From Solimonas sp. SE-A11 (GTDB taxonomy: Bacteria; Pseudomonadota; Gammaproteobacteria; Nevskiales; Nevskiaceae), in contig NZ_JAUASX010000002.1 in NCBI RefSeq assembly GCF_030345715.1, positions 186,001-250,000 of the forward strand: DNA of 64,000 bases. The letters are read 5' to 3'. The notes beneath the pieces are model-generated. The model had not been told where the DNA came from and did not search any database. It was given only the letters and a program-made list of their open reading frames with translations. Below are positions 29,547 to 38,836 of the stretch, piece by piece. The position numbers and the translations under genes are program-made. The number at the start of each line of letters is the position of its first letter. The first letter of the stretch is position 1.

Positions 29547-30875
29547 ATGCGTCTGAACGCCCTGCTGCTGAGCGCCGCGCTCGCCCTCCCCTGCGCGGCA
29601 CAGGCCAATGAACTGCTGAAGATCTACGACCTGGCACTGCAGAACGACGCCACCTGGCGCGCAGCTGAGCATGCCCGTGACGCCTCGGTGGAGGCCCGCC
29701 CGCAGGCGCGCGCGCTGCTGCTGCCGCAGATCAACGCCAACGCCCAGAAAGGCCGCCAGCTCAGCGAGGTGGACAACGATCCCGGCACCACCACCAGGAG
29801 CGACGACGATCCCTGGTCCTATGGCTTGAGCCTGAGCCAGCCGATCTTCGATTGGGGCGCGATCCAGCAACTGCGGCAGGCCGGCGGACAGGTGGCACTG
29901 GCGGAAACCAATTACCGCAGCGTGGGCCAGGACCTGCTGCTGCGCGTGGCGCAGGCCTACTTCAACGTGCTGGCTGCCGCCGACACGCTGAGCTCCGCCC
30001 AGGACGAGAACAAGGCCGTGGCGCGCCAGCTGGAACTGGCACAGGCCCGCTTCGAGGTTGGCCTGTCGGCGATCACCGAGGTGCAGGAGGCCCAGGCGCG
30101 CTACGACCTGACCAACGCCACGGTGATCCAGTCGCAGCAGACGCTGAACACTGCCCAGTCAGCGCTGGCGGAGATCACCGGCCAGCCCTACCTGCCCCAG
30201 GCGCGCCTGGTGGATGACCTGCCCCTGACCCCGCCGATGCCCACCGACATCGAGGCCTGGGTCAAGACCGCCCGCGAGGGCAACCTGAACGTGCTGGCCG
30301 CCCGCCTGGCCGCCGACATCGCCGACACCGGCATCAGCATCGCCCGCGCCGGGCACCTGCCCACCGTGGACCTCAACGGCAACCACAACATCAGCGGCAG
30401 CTCGATCGACGCCAACGGCGGCGGCACGGTGGATCGCGAGATCACGTCGGACCGCGTCACCCTGCAGCTGACCCTGCCAGTCTTCTCGGGCCTGGCGACG
30501 CAGTCGCGCGTCAGGCAGGCCACCAGTACCCGCGAGCAGCGCCGTGCCGAGTACGAGGGCGCCCAGCGCCTGGCCGAGCGCCAGACCCGCGACGCCTACT
30601 TGGGCGTGCTCACCGGCAGCGCCCGCGTCAACGCGCTGAAGCAGGCAGTGGTGTCCAGCGTCACCGCCTTGGATGCCGCCCGCAGCGGCCAGGAGGTGGG
30701 TACCCGCACCTTCATCGACGTGCTCAACGCCCAGCAGCAGCTGTCGGCCGCGCAGCGCGATTATTACCGCTCGCGCTACGACTACCTGCTGGCCGGCCTG
30801 CTGTTGCGGCAGGCGGCGGGCAATCTCGGCCAGCCGGACATTGAGGCGGTGGACCGCCTGCTGACCACGCCGTGA
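29547..30875 (+). CDS. TolC-family outer membrane channel
   Basis: A 442-aa outer membrane efflux/secretion channel with signal peptide (MRLNALLLSAALALPCAAQA) and the two OEP repeats of long helical hairpins, each carrying AYFNVLAAADTLSSAQDEN and AYLGVLTGSARVNALKQAV. The alternating-helix signature of TolC is clear throughout, with length near E. coli TolC. No RND or MFP partner is next to it, in line with a general TolC used by many pumps. Start: ATG after CCTGTCGCCC, weak ribosome site. Confidence 0.9.
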   Translation: MRLNALLLSAALALPCAAQANELLKIYDLALQNDATWRAAEHARDASVEARPQARALLLPQINANAQKGRQLSEVDNDPGTTTRSDDDPWSYGLSLSQPIFDWGAIQQLRQAGGQVALAETNYRSVGQDLLLRVAQAYFNVLAAADTLSSAQDENKAVARQLELAQARFEVGLSAITEVQEAQARYDLTNATVIQSQQTLNTAQSALAEITGQPYLPQARLVDDLPLTPPMPTDIEAWVKTAREGNLNVLAARLAADIADTGISIARAGHLPTVDLNGNHNISGSSIDANGGGTVDREITSDRVTLQLTLPVFSGLATQSRVRQATSTREQRRAEYEGAQRLAERQTRDAYLGVLTGSARVNALKQAVVSSVTALDAARSGQEVGTRTFIDVLNAQQQLSAAQRDYYRSRYDYLLAGLLLRQAAGNLGQPDIEAVDRLLTTP

Positions 30876-30893
30876 CCTGACCGGCTGCAGGTG

Positions 30894-30920
30894 AAAGGCC
30901 CGCCTCGGCGGGCCTTTTTT
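30894..30920 (+). terminator. Terminator after the TolC-type gene
   Basis: AAGGCCCGCC-TC-GGCGGGCCTTTTTT: a 10-bp stem with a T-run. Confidence 0.92.
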
Positions 30921-30961
30921 ATGGCCTCAACACGCTTCGTAGGCCTCCCAAATGCATGGCA

Positions 30962-30984
30962 ACACCCCTGGATCGGGTGTTTTG
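30962..30984 (+). terminator. Small hairpin with T-run before the porin
   Basis: ACACCC / GGGTGT with a 7-nt loop is followed by TTTT. It could be a secondary terminator or attenuator upstream of the porin promoter region. Confidence 0.45.
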
Positions 30985-30991
30985 AAGGCCT

Positions 30992-31014
30992 TTATATTCG
31001 ATATGGAAATATAA
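30992..31014 (+). promoter_or_regulatory. AT-rich inverted repeat upstream of the porin gene
   Basis: TTATATT / AATATAA arms lie 9 bp apart, within an AT-rich stretch upstream of the porin. It is a candidate operator or activator site. No typical Pho box was seen. Confidence 0.4.
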
Positions 31015-31100
31015 TACTTCATTAATATTCTTTTACTGACTGACGAACCCCCGGCAAGATGCGCCCACTTTCCACAACGCATCAACTGGGGTTTGCAGAA

Positions 31101-32468
31101 ATGAAAAAGGGAATCAAGCAGGCAGGCGTCGCAACGTTGGCGGTTATCGCCTCCGTGGGAGCGGCCCAGGCTGCCCAGGGCGCGTCCGCTGAGGAGCTGG
31201 ACCAGCGCATCCGTATCCTGGAACGCAAGCTGGAGCTGGACAAGGAAGCCGCCGAGGCCAAGGCCAAGGACTCGCCCACCGTCAGCATCTCGGAGAAGGG
31301 TCTCTCCGTGAAGAAGGGCGACAACGAGTTTAAGTTCAACGCACTGGTGCAGTTCGACGGCCGTACCTACCTGGATGACAAGGCCACCCAGAACGATACC
31401 TTCACCTTCCGCCGCATCCGCCCGACCTTCCAGGGCTCGGTGGGTAAGCTGGTGTCCTATCGCCTGACCCCGGAGTTCGCCGGTGCAGGCGCCACCATCG
31501 TCGATGCCTACGTCGACCTGAAGTTCGACCCGGCCTACACGCTGCGTGCTGGTAAGGTGAAGGGTCCCGTAGGCCTCGAGCGCCTGCAGGGCGGCTCCGC
31601 CATCACCTTCATCGAGCGCGGCCTGCCGACCGAACTGGTCCCCAACCGCGACCTCGGCGTGCAGTTGCAGGGCGATGTGCTGAACAACACCCTGAACTAC
31701 ACCATCGGCTACTACAACGGCACCTCGGACGGCCGTGACGGCAACGCCACCGACACTGACAACCGCAAGGAAGTCGCCGGTCGCCTGTTCGCCGAGCCCT
31801 TCAAGAATGCCGGCGGCGTGCTGGAGAAGCTGGGCGTCGGCATCGCGGCCAGCCACGGTACCCAGATCGGCAACAACACCACCAATGCCCTGCCCGGGGG
31901 GCTGCGCTCACCCTCGCAGCGCAATTTCTTCGTCTACAACGAAGCCGGCGTCACCGCCAACGGCGACCACACCCGCATCAGCCCGCAGGCCTACTTCTAC
32001 AACGGTCCGTTCGGCCTGTTGGCCGAGTACGTTCAGTCCACCCAGGAAATCGATCGCGTCACCGGCGGTGCCGTGGTCAACAGTGAGGACATCAAGCTTA
32101 CGGCCTGGCAGCTGGCCGGCAGCTACGTGATCACCGGCGAGGACATCGGCTTCAAGGGTCTGTCCAAGGTGGCCCAGCCCTTCACCATTGGCGGCGAAGG
32201 CTGGGGCGCATTCGAGCTCGCGGCCCGCTACGGCGAGCTGAAGGTCGACGATGCTGCTTTTGACGGCGGTGCGGCCCTGCGCTTCGCCAATCCGGACGCG
32301 CAGTCCAAGAAGGCAAGCTCCTGGACCGCTGGCGTGAACTGGTATCTCAACACCAACGTCAAGCTGGCGCTGAACTACACCAACACCAGCTTCGATGGCG
32401 GCAAGGCCGGCGGCGCGGACCGTGACGACGACAAGACTGTCTTCACTCGCCTGCAGCTGAACTTCTAA
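31101..32468 (+). CDS. OprP/OprO-type anion-selective porin
   Basis: A 455-aa outer membrane porin: signal peptide, then a short coiled-coil segment (residues about 32-55, EELDQRIRILERKLELDKEAAEAKAKD), then a 16-strand type barrel (GLSVKKGDNEFKFNALVQFDGRTYLDDK... RLQLNF end). It belongs to the phosphate-selective porin O/P family, whose members take oxyanions. Its position before two sulfate-binding proteins suggests sulfate or another oxyanion as substrate. The start is the ATG at 31101, with TGCAGAA before it. Confidence 0.87.
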   Translation: MKKGIKQAGVATLAVIASVGAAQAAQGASAEELDQRIRILERKLELDKEAAEAKAKDSPTVSISEKGLSVKKGDNEFKFNALVQFDGRTYLDDKATQNDTFTFRRIRPTFQGSVGKLVSYRLTPEFAGAGATIVDAYVDLKFDPAYTLRAGKVKGPVGLERLQGGSAITFIERGLPTELVPNRDLGVQLQGDVLNNTLNYTIGYYNGTSDGRDGNATDTDNRKEVAGRLFAEPFKNAGGVLEKLGVGIAASHGTQIGNNTTNALPGGLRSPSQRNFFVYNEAGVTANGDHTRISPQAYFYNGPFGLLAEYVQSTQEIDRVTGGAVVNSEDIKLTAWQLAGSYVITGEDIGFKGLSKVAQPFTIGGEGWGAFELAARYGELKVDDAAFDGGAALRFANPDAQSKKASSWTAGVNWYLNTNVKLALNYTNTSFDGGKAGGADRDDDKTVFTRLQLNF

Positions 32469-32551
32469 GCATCAGGCCGATGGTCAGGGCAGGCGTCCGC
32501 CGCCTGTCCTGACCCCGGCAACAGAACACCTTAATTCAAGGACTCACCGAC

Positions 32552-33550
32552 ATGCGTATCATCAAGACTGCCATCGCGGCTGCGGCCCTGGCCCTTCCGC
32601 TGTTCGCCCATGCGGCGAGCTACGAACTCCTGAACGTGTCCTACGACCCGACTCGCGAGCTCTACAAGGAATTCAACGAAGCCTTCGCCAAGCAGTACAA
32701 GGCGAAGACTGGCGACACGGTCACCATCAAGCAGTCGCACGGCGGCTCGGGCAAGCAGGCCCGCGCCGTGGTGGACGGCCTGCAGGCCGATGTGGTGACC
32801 CTGGCCCTGGCCGGTGACGTCGACTCGATCGCCACCGCTGCCAAGCTGCTGCCCAAGGACTGGCAGAAGCGCCTGCCGGAAGGCTCGGCTCCATACACCA
32901 GCACCATCGTTTTCCTGGTGCGCGCCGGCAACCCGAAGGGCATCAAGGACTGGGACGACCTGGCCAAGCCGGGCGTGTCGGTGATCACCCCGAACCCCAA
33001 GACCTCCGGTGGCGCGCAGTGGAACTACCTGGCCGCCTGGGAATACGCCAAGCGCAAGTACGGCGGTGACGCCAAGGGCAAGGAGTTCGTCGAGAAGCTG
33101 TACAAGAACGTGCCGGTGCTGGATACCGGCGCCCGCGGCTCGACCACGACCTTCGTGCAGCGCGGCATCGGCGACGTGTTCATCTCCTGGGAGAACGAAG
33201 CGTTCCTCGCCCGCAAGGAATTCGGCGAGGACAAGTTCCAGATCATCGTTCCCTCGCTGAGCATCCTGGCCCAGCCGACCGTGTCGGTGGTGGACAAGGT
33301 GGTGGACAAGAAGGGCACCCGCAAGGTGGCCGAGGCCTACCTGCAGTACCTGTACTCGGAGGAGGGCCAGGACATCGCGGGCCGCAACTTCTACCGTCCG
33401 ACCGGCGCGGCCGCCAAGGCCAAGTACGGCAGCCAGTTCCCGAAGGTCGAGCTGTTCACGATCGACGAGGCTTTCGGCGGCTGGACCAAGGCGAAGAAGG
33501 ACCACTTCTCCGACGGCGGCAGCTTTGACCAGATCTACCTGAAGAACTGA
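32552..33550 (+). CDS. Sulfate ABC transporter, periplasmic binding protein 1
   Basis: A 332-aa periplasmic sulfate/thiosulfate-binding protein. Signal peptide ends near [19 protein letters not shown], the usual first block. The sulfate pocket signature includes [10 protein letters not shown] and the [20 protein letters not shown] and [14 protein letters not shown] blocks. It is related to Sbp/CysP and to the next gene. AAGGACTC before the ATG is a fair ribosome site. Confidence 0.93.
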   Translation: MRIIKTAIAAAALALPLFAHAASYELLNVSYDPTRELYKEFNEAFAKQYKAKTGDTVTIKQSHGGSGKQARAVVDGLQADVVTLALAGDVDSIATAAKLLPKDWQKRLPEGSAPYTSTIVFLVRAGNPKGIKDWDDLAKPGVSVITPNPKTSGGAQWNYLAAWEYAKRKYGGDAKGKEFVEKLYKNVPVLDTGARGSTTTFVQRGIGDVFISWENEAFLARKEFGEDKFQIIVPSLSILAQPTVSVVDKVVDKKGTRKVAEAYLQYLYSEEGQDIAGRNFYRPTGAAAKAKYGSQFPKVELFTIDEAFGGWTKAKKDHFSDGGSFDQIYLKN

Positions 33551-33609
33551 TGGATGACGGGCGGCGACATCATGTCGCCGCCCGTTTCACTCCCTGGACA
33601 AAGACAGCC

Positions 33610-34623
33610 ATGACCCCGACCAACAAACTCAAGCGCATCGCAACGCTGGCCCTGGCGGCCGTGCTGACGGCCCCTGCCGCGCAGGCAGCCGACTACAAGC
33701 TGCTGAACGCCGCCTACGACGTGTCCCGTGACGTCTACAAGGACCTGAACCCTGTCTTCATCGCGGAATGGCAGAAGGCCAATCCCGGCAACACGGTGAA
33801 GGTCGACCAGTCCCACGGCGGATCAAGCAAGCAGGCCCGCTCGATCATCGACGGACTGCAGGCCGACATCGCGGCGATGAACAGCTCGCTGGACATCGAC
33901 GCCATCGCCAAGGCCAAGCTGACCAAGGCCGACTGGTCCAAGCGCCTGCCCTACGCCAGCAGCCCGTCCTGGTCCACCATCCTGTTCCTGGTGCGCAAGG
34001 GCAACCCCAAGAACATCAAGGACTGGAATGACCTGGTGCGCTCCGACATCAAGGTCGTGATCCCGAACCCCAAGACCTCCGGCAACGCACGCTACAGCTA
34101 TCTGGCAGCCTGGGAATACGCACGCCGGCAGCCGGGCGGCAACGACACGACGGCCCGCAACTTCGTCTCGCGCTTTCTGGCCAACGTTCCGGTGTACGAC
34201 ACCGGCGGCCGAGGGGCCACCACGACCTTCGTGCAGCGTGGCATCGGCGACGTGCTACTGACCTTCGAGAACGAAGTGCAGCTGATCACCTCCGAGTTCG
34301 CGGCCAACCAGTTCGAGATCGTCGTGCCGTCGCTGTCGGTGCGTGCCGACAACCCGATTGCCGTGGTGGATCGCGTGGTGGACAAGAAGAAGACCCGTGC
34401 GGTGGCCGAGGCCTACGCGAAGTTCCACTTCTCGCCTGCTGCCCAGGACATCTTCGCCAAGTACGGCCTGCGTCCGTCCGACCCGGCGGCGCTGGCGCGC
34501 AATGCCAGCCGCTTCCCGGAAGTGAAGCTGTTCACGGTGGACGAAGCTTTCGGTGGCTGGGAAACCGCGCACAAGACCCATTTCACGGACGGCGGCATCT
34601 TCGACCAGATCTACCTGAAGTAA
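33610..34623 (+). CDS. Sulfate ABC transporter, periplasmic binding protein 2
   Basis: A 337-aa paralogue of the preceding gene (shared [66 protein letters not shown]). A signal peptide precedes ADYKLLNAAYD. Clear but divergent similarity suggests an old tandem duplication; the two may differ in ligand (sulfate versus thiosulfate). The 59-bp gap to the first copy fits cotranscription. Confidence 0.92.
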   Translation: MTPTNKLKRIATLALAAVLTAPAAQAADYKLLNAAYDVSRDVYKDLNPVFIAEWQKANPGNTVKVDQSHGGSSKQARSIIDGLQADIAAMNSSLDIDAIAKAKLTKADWSKRLPYASSPSWSTILFLVRKGNPKNIKDWNDLVRSDIKVVIPNPKTSGNARYSYLAAWEYARRQPGGNDTTARNFVSRFLANVPVYDTGGRGATTTFVQRGIGDVLLTFENEVQLITSEFAANQFEIVVPSLSVRADNPIAVVDRVVDKKKTRAVAEAYAKFHFSPAAQDIFAKYGLRPSDPAALARNASRFPEVKLFTVDEAFGGWETAHKTHFTDGGIFDQIYLK

Positions 34624-34730
34624 GCAATGACTCTCCAGCTGACTTTGCTCATGCGTTGCATCGTCTGTCGCCCCATCGGCTGACACGCGACCAACGACGC
34701 ACCCCCCTCTCCCGGTGAGTGAAGTCTTTC

Positions 34731-34758
34731 GGGGCGCGTGAGCGCCCCGTTCCTTTTT
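34731..34758 (+). terminator. Terminator after the second sulfate-binding protein
   Basis: GGGGCGC-GTGA-GCGCCCC is followed by GTTCCTTTTT. It splits the binding-protein part from the mop part of the locus. Confidence 0.8.
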
Positions 34759-34808
34759 CGGCGTGAGAGCGCCTTTCAATCCCCCCAAGCGCAGAACAAG
34801 GAGTTCAC

Positions 34809-35039
34809 ATGTCCACCATCGCAGCGGTCAACACCCGCAATCAGTTCCGCGGCAAGGTAGTCGGCGTCAAGCGTAGCCCGGTCGTGTCCGAGGTCGAGAT
34901 CGAGACCGGCGCCGGCATTGTCAGCGCTATCGTCACCTCCTCCTCACTCGAAGTGCTCGACCTCAAGCTCGGCGATCCGGTGATCGCGCTGTTCAAGGCC
35001 ACCGAGGTCCTGATCGCCGCCGTCTCCGGCAACGACTGA
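34809..35039 (+). CDS. Mop/TOBE-domain molybdate-binding protein (molbindin-like)
   Basis: A 76-aa single-domain protein made of one TOBE/Mop unit (NTRNQFRGKVVGVKRSPVVSEVEIETGAG...LEVLDLKLGDPVIALFKATEVLIAA), the fold of molbindins that bind molybdate or tungstate, usually as oligomers. It sits among sulfate transport genes with AAGGAG as ribosome site. Molybdate and sulfate are both tetrahedral oxyanions, so cross-talk is plausible, but no molybdate transporter is next to it. Confidence 0.88.
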   Translation: MSTIAAVNTRNQFRGKVVGVKRSPVVSEVEIETGAGIVSAIVTSSSLEVLDLKLGDPVIALFKATEVLIAAVSGND

Positions 35040-35070
35040 AGCGTTCCCAGAGCCCCGCAAGGAAACCGCC

Positions 35071-35694
35071 ATGTGCCTGATCATCCACAAGCCGGCCGGG
35101 CAGCCGATTCCGGAAGAACTGATCCGGGCCGCGCTGGAGTTGAATCGCGATGGCTGGGGGGCCATGGGTTTCGACGGCGACGGAAAACTGCTGCTCGAGA
35201 AGCAGCTGGAGCCGGATGCCAGGACGATCCTCGATTTCGAGCGGCGCCACCGCAACCATGAATACGTGCTGCATCTGCGGCGGCGAACCAAGGGCGGTGG
35301 TGGCCTCGACAACGTGCACCCCTTCCGCGTGGTGCCCGGCGTCTACCTGATGCACAACGGCACGCTGCCGCTGGAGCCCAAGCAGGCCGGGCGCTCCGAC
35401 ACCTGGCACCTGGTGGCGGAGATCCTGCGACCGCTCGCCCTGCGGCACGAATCGCTGCTCTCGGACCCGGCCTTCCTGCAGTTGCTGGAACTGGGCCTGA
35501 AATCCGAGAACAAGCTGGCGCTCTTGCACGAGGCCAAGCGGGAGATCGTTCTGGTGAACTGGCAGCACGGAGCCGAGTTGGATGGCCTGTGGCTGAGCAG
35601 CACCCGCTGGATCGACCGCCGCCGCTTCCCCCTGGCGCATGCGCCCCAGCCCCAGGAACAGGTCTACACACCCGGAGACCTGCATTTTCTTTAG
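35071..35694 (+). CDS. Class II glutamine amidotransferase-like protein
   Basis: A 207-aa protein whose second residue is Cys (MCLIIHKPAG), the N-terminal nucleophile of class II amidotransferase domains. Further family points are ELNRDGWGAMGF, HLRRRT and YLMHNGTLPL; the C-terminal half is helical. No synthase domain is attached, so any ammonia-accepting partner must be separate, or the protein acts as an Ntn hydrolase. It is 31 bp behind mop and 98 bp before cysT. Substrate unknown. Confidence 0.78.
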   Translation: MCLIIHKPAGQPIPEELIRAALELNRDGWGAMGFDGDGKLLLEKQLEPDARTILDFERRHRNHEYVLHLRRRTKGGGGLDNVHPFRVVPGVYLMHNGTLPLEPKQAGRSDTWHLVAEILRPLALRHESLLSDPAFLQLLELGLKSENKLALLHEAKREIVLVNWQHGAELDGLWLSSTRWIDRRRFPLAHAPQPQEQVYTPGDLHFL

Positions 35695-35735
35695 ATAAAA
35701 AAAGAATAAGCAAATGCGTTCATATTTTCTTTAGA
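35685..35735 (+). promoter_or_regulatory. Direct repeats upstream of cysT
   Basis: TTTTCTTTAGA occurs twice, 40 bp apart, in an AT-rich patch (the first copy overlaps the end of the preceding gene). The position before cysTWA suggests activator binding, for instance CysB, but the sequence is not a clear CysB site. Confidence 0.42.
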
Positions 35736-35792
35736 AAAATTTATCCTAAGCAACATCCCGCGATATTCCACCGATACGGCCTTCTGCCTTCC

Positions 35793-36653
35793 ATGACCGC
35801 CGCAACTCCTTCCTTTCAGCGTGCCCGGCGCGCCCGATCCGTGATCCCCGGATTCGGCCTCACCATGGGCTTCACGCTGTTCTACCTCAGCCTGATCGTG
35901 CTGATCCCGCTGGCCGGTGTGTTCTTCAAGTCCTCGCAGCTCGGCTGGGACGGCTTCTGGCACGTGGTCACCCACCCGCGCGTGCTGGCCGCGCTGAAGC
36001 TCAGCTTCGGCGCGGCGCTGATCGGCGCCCTGATCAATGCGGTATTCGGCACCCTGGTGGCCTGGGTGTTCGTCCGCTATCGCTTCTTCGGCAAGCGCTT
36101 CTTCGACGCCGTCATCGACCTGCCCTTTGCCCTGCCCACGGCCGTCGCCGGCATCGCCCTGACGGCGCTGTACTCCGCCAACGGCTGGGTCGGCCAATTC
36201 CTGGAGCCGCTGGGCATCAAGGTAGCCTATACGCCGCTGGGCGTGATCCTGGCCTGCACCTTCATCGGCCTGCCGTTCGTGGTGCGCACGGTGCAGCCAG
36301 TGCTGGAGGAAGCCGAGAAGGAGCTGGAAGAGGCCGCCGCGTCGCTGGGCGCCAACCGCCTGCAGACCATCGTCCGCGTAATCCTGCCGACGATCCTGCC
36401 GGCCATCCTGACCGGCTTCACGCTGGCTTTTGCCCGCGCCGCCGGTGAGTACGGCTCCATCATCTTCATCGCCGGCAACATGCCGATGGTGAGTGAGATC
36501 GCACCGCTGCTGATCATCATCAAGCTGGAGGAGTTCGACTACGCCGGCGCCAGTGCCGTGGCGGTGGCCATGCTGGGCCTGTCGCTCTTGCTGCTGCTGC
36601 TGATCAACGGGCTGCAGATCTGGTCCCGCCGCCGCCACGGTCAGAAGACCTGA
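35793..36653 (+). CDS. cysT: Sulfate ABC transporter permease CysT (CysU)
   Basis: A 286-aa inner membrane permease. It has six transmembrane helices and the EAA loop (LEEAEKELEEAAASLGANRLQTIVRVILP) that docks to the ATPase. The FGTLVAWVFVRYRFFGKRFFDAVIDLPFALPTAVAGIAL block is typical for CysT. Start: ATG at 35793, without a strong ribosome site. CysW follows after 27 bp. Confidence 0.95.
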   Translation: MTAATPSFQRARRARSVIPGFGLTMGFTLFYLSLIVLIPLAGVFFKSSQLGWDGFWHVVTHPRVLAALKLSFGAALIGALINAVFGTLVAWVFVRYRFFGKRFFDAVIDLPFALPTAVAGIALTALYSANGWVGQFLEPLGIKVAYTPLGVILACTFIGLPFVVRTVQPVLEEAEKELEEAAASLGANRLQTIVRVILPTILPAILTGFTLAFARAAGEYGSIIFIAGNMPMVSEIAPLLIIIKLEEFDYAGASAVAVAMLGLSLLLLLLINGLQIWSRRRHGQKT

Positions 36654-36680
36654 ACCCACGAATTCCGACGGACGCCCACC

Positions 36681-37595
36681 ATGACCGCCGACGCTTCCTT
36701 GCAAGATCCCCCTGCCCTGCCGCCCGAGTTCCGGCCCGAGGGGCCGTTGTTACACCGAAACGCGGCCATCAGCGAGCCCGCCTGGGTGCAGCGGATCCTG
36801 ATCTCCCTGGCCCTGCTGTTCCTGCTGGGCTTCCTCCTGCTGCCGCTGATCTCGGTGTTTGCCGAGGCGCTGCGCAACGGCTGGGTCACCTACAAGGACG
36901 CCCTGTTCGAGCCCGACGCTATCGCTGCGATCAAACTGACGCTGCTGGTGGCGGCGCTGGCGGTGCCGCTGAACCTGGTGTTCGGCATCGCGGCTGCCTG
37001 GGCCATCACCAAGTTCGAGTTTCGCGGCAAGTCGGTGCTGATCTCGCTGATCGACCTGCCGTTCTCGGTATCCCCGGTCGTGGCCGGCGTGATCTACATC
37101 ATGATCTTCGGCCGGCATGGCTGGGCGGGGCCCTGGCTGGACGAGAACGACATCAAGATCGTTTTTGCCGTGCCGGGTATCGTGCTGGCCACAGTGTTCG
37201 TGACCTTCCCCTTCGTGGCGCGCGAGCTGATCCCGCTGATGCACGAGCAGGGCACCGACAACGAGCAGGCGGCCCTTACGCTAGGTGCCAGCGGCTGGAA
37301 GACCTTCTGGCACGTGACCCTGCCCAGCATCAAGTGGGCGCTGCTCTACGGCGTGCTGCTGTGCTCGGCGCGAGCCATGGGAGAGTTCGGCGCCGTCAGC
37401 GTGGTGTCCGGCCATATCCGCGGCCAGACCAACACCATGCCGCTGCATGTCGAGATCCTCTACAACGAGTACCAGTTCGCGGGTGCCTTCGCGGTGGCCT
37501 CCATCCTGGCCCTGTTCGCGCTGATCACGCTGGCGCTGAAGAGCTACCTGGAATGGCGGCACGGCGATGAGTTGGCTGCCACCCGCCGGCATTAA
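36681..37595 (+). CDS. cysW: Sulfate ABC transporter permease CysW
   Basis: A 304-aa permease, partner of CysT. It has six transmembrane helices and the EAA-loop region (EQGTDNEQAALTLGASGWKTFWHVTLPSIKWALLYG). An N-terminal extension of about 35 residues, rich in Pro, precedes the first helix. The usual SPVVAGVIYIMIFGRHG and FGAVSVVSGHIRGQTNTMPL blocks are present. Confidence 0.95.
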   Translation: MTADASLQDPPALPPEFRPEGPLLHRNAAISEPAWVQRILISLALLFLLGFLLLPLISVFAEALRNGWVTYKDALFEPDAIAAIKLTLLVAALAVPLNLVFGIAAAWAITKFEFRGKSVLISLIDLPFSVSPVVAGVIYIMIFGRHGWAGPWLDENDIKIVFAVPGIVLATVFVTFPFVARELIPLMHEQGTDNEQAALTLGASGWKTFWHVTLPSIKWALLYGVLLCSARAMGEFGAVSVVSGHIRGQTNTMPLHVEILYNEYQFAGAFAVASILALFALITLALKSYLEWRHGDELAATRRH

Positions 37596-37658
37596 GTCGT
37601 CCCTGACCAAGATTCCGGCCATCCATGGCCGGGGGATTCAAGACAAGAAGGTCCGTTT

Positions 37659-38777
37659 ATGAACATTCAGATTCGTGGTATCCACAAGGCTTTCGCCAGC
37701 TTCCCGGCCCTGGACGGCGTCAATCTCGATATCGAGTCCGGCGAGCTGATCGCCCTGCTAGGGCCGTCGGGCTCCGGCAAGACCACGCTGCTGCGCACCA
37801 TCGCCGGCCTGGAATTCCCCGATGAGGGCGCGATCCTGTTCGGCGGCGAAGACATAGCCAACCGTCCGGTGCGCGAGCGCGGCGTTGGCTTCGTGTTCCA
37901 GCACTACGCACTGTTCAAGCACATGACGGTGGCCGAGAACATCGCCTTCGGCCTCAACGTGCGCAAGGACCGTCCCTCCAAGGAAGCGATCCGCCAGCGT
38001 GTGAACGAGCTGCTGGACCTGGTGCAGCTCTCCGGCCTGGACAAGCGCTACCCCACGCAGCTCTCCGGCGGCCAGCGCCAGCGCGTGGCCCTGGCCCGCG
38101 CCCTGGCGATCGAGCCCAAGGTGCTGCTGCTGGACGAGCCCTTCGGCGCGCTGGATGCCAAGGTGCGCAAGGACCTGCGCCGCTGGCTGCGCGAGCTGCA
38201 CGACAAGACCGGCTACACCACGATCTTCGTGACCCATGACCAGGAAGAAGCCCTGGAACTGGCCGACCGCGTGGTGGTGATGAATCGTGGCCGTATCGAG
38301 CAGGTGGGCAACAACCAGCAGGTCTACGAGCAGCCGGCGACGCCCTTCGTGTTCGACTTCCTGGGCAGCGTCAACATTCTGCCCGGCGAGGTGAAGAACC
38401 GCGAGCTGCGCTTCGAGGGCAGCGACGATGTCTGGGACAGCGAGAGCAAGGAGACGGGCCTGGTGGACATCTACGTACGCCCGCACGACCTGCAGCTGGT
38501 CGAAGCCGCCGCCCCGGGCCTGGACGCCCAGGTGACCCTGGTGCAGCGCGCCGGCGCCGTGATCCGCATCAGTGCGAATCTGGCCAGCAGCGGCGAGCGT
38601 ATCGAGCTGGAGCTGTCGCACCTGGACACCCTGGCCCGCAGCCGCCAGCCCGGCGATGCGATCCGCGTGGCGCCGATCACCTTCGGCCTGTTCCCGCGTG
38701 CGCCGCACCGCCAGCCCAAGACCCTGCCGGACGTGGTGCCGAACGCGCCGGCGGAGAGTCGGGAACGGGCGCGCTAG
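37659..38777 (+). CDS. cysA: Sulfate ABC transporter ATPase CysA
   Basis: A 372-aa ATP-binding subunit. Walker [11 protein letters not shown]-loop FQHYALF, signature [15 protein letters not shown], Walker [13 protein letters not shown] and the H-loop VTHDQEEA are all intact. A C-terminal TOBE-type domain (about 250-350, [14 protein letters not shown]) is typical of CysA. It ends the cysTWA operon, before a terminator. Confidence 0.96.
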   Translation: MNIQIRGIHKAFASFPALDGVNLDIESGELIALLGPSGSGKTTLLRTIAGLEFPDEGAILFGGEDIANRPVRERGVGFVFQHYALFKHMTVAENIAFGLNVRKDRPSKEAIRQRVNELLDLVQLSGLDKRYPTQLSGGQRQRVALARALAIEPKVLLLDEPFGALDAKVRKDLRRWLRELHDKTGYTTIFVTHDQEEALELADRVVVMNRGRIEQVGNNQQVYEQPATPFVFDFLGSVNILPGEVKNRELRFEGSDDVWDSESKETGLVDIYVRPHDLQLVEAAAPGLDAQVTLVQRAGAVIRISANLASSGERIELELSHLDTLARSRQPGDAIRVAPITFGLFPRAPHRQPKTLPDVVPNAPAESRERAR

Positions 38778-38804
38778 GCTCCGATCCATCGGAGTGCAGG
38801 AAGG

Positions 38805-38836
38805 AAAAGGGCGCGCCGCGAGGCGGGCCCTTTTTT
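38805..38836 (+). terminator. Terminator of cysTWA
   Basis: An imperfect GC hairpin (GGGC-GCGCC / GGCGG-GCCC) is flanked by AAAA and TTTTTT. Confidence 0.8.

Noticed and set aside
28299-30875. One long frame joining the LuxR, rhodanese and TolC regions
   Set aside because: Only the part after 29547 is the TolC-type protein, with its own signal peptide. The rest runs out of frame through other genes.
31000-31100. Pho box before the OprP-type porin
   Set aside because: No pair of CTGTCA-like half-sites was found; CTGACTGAC is too short a match.
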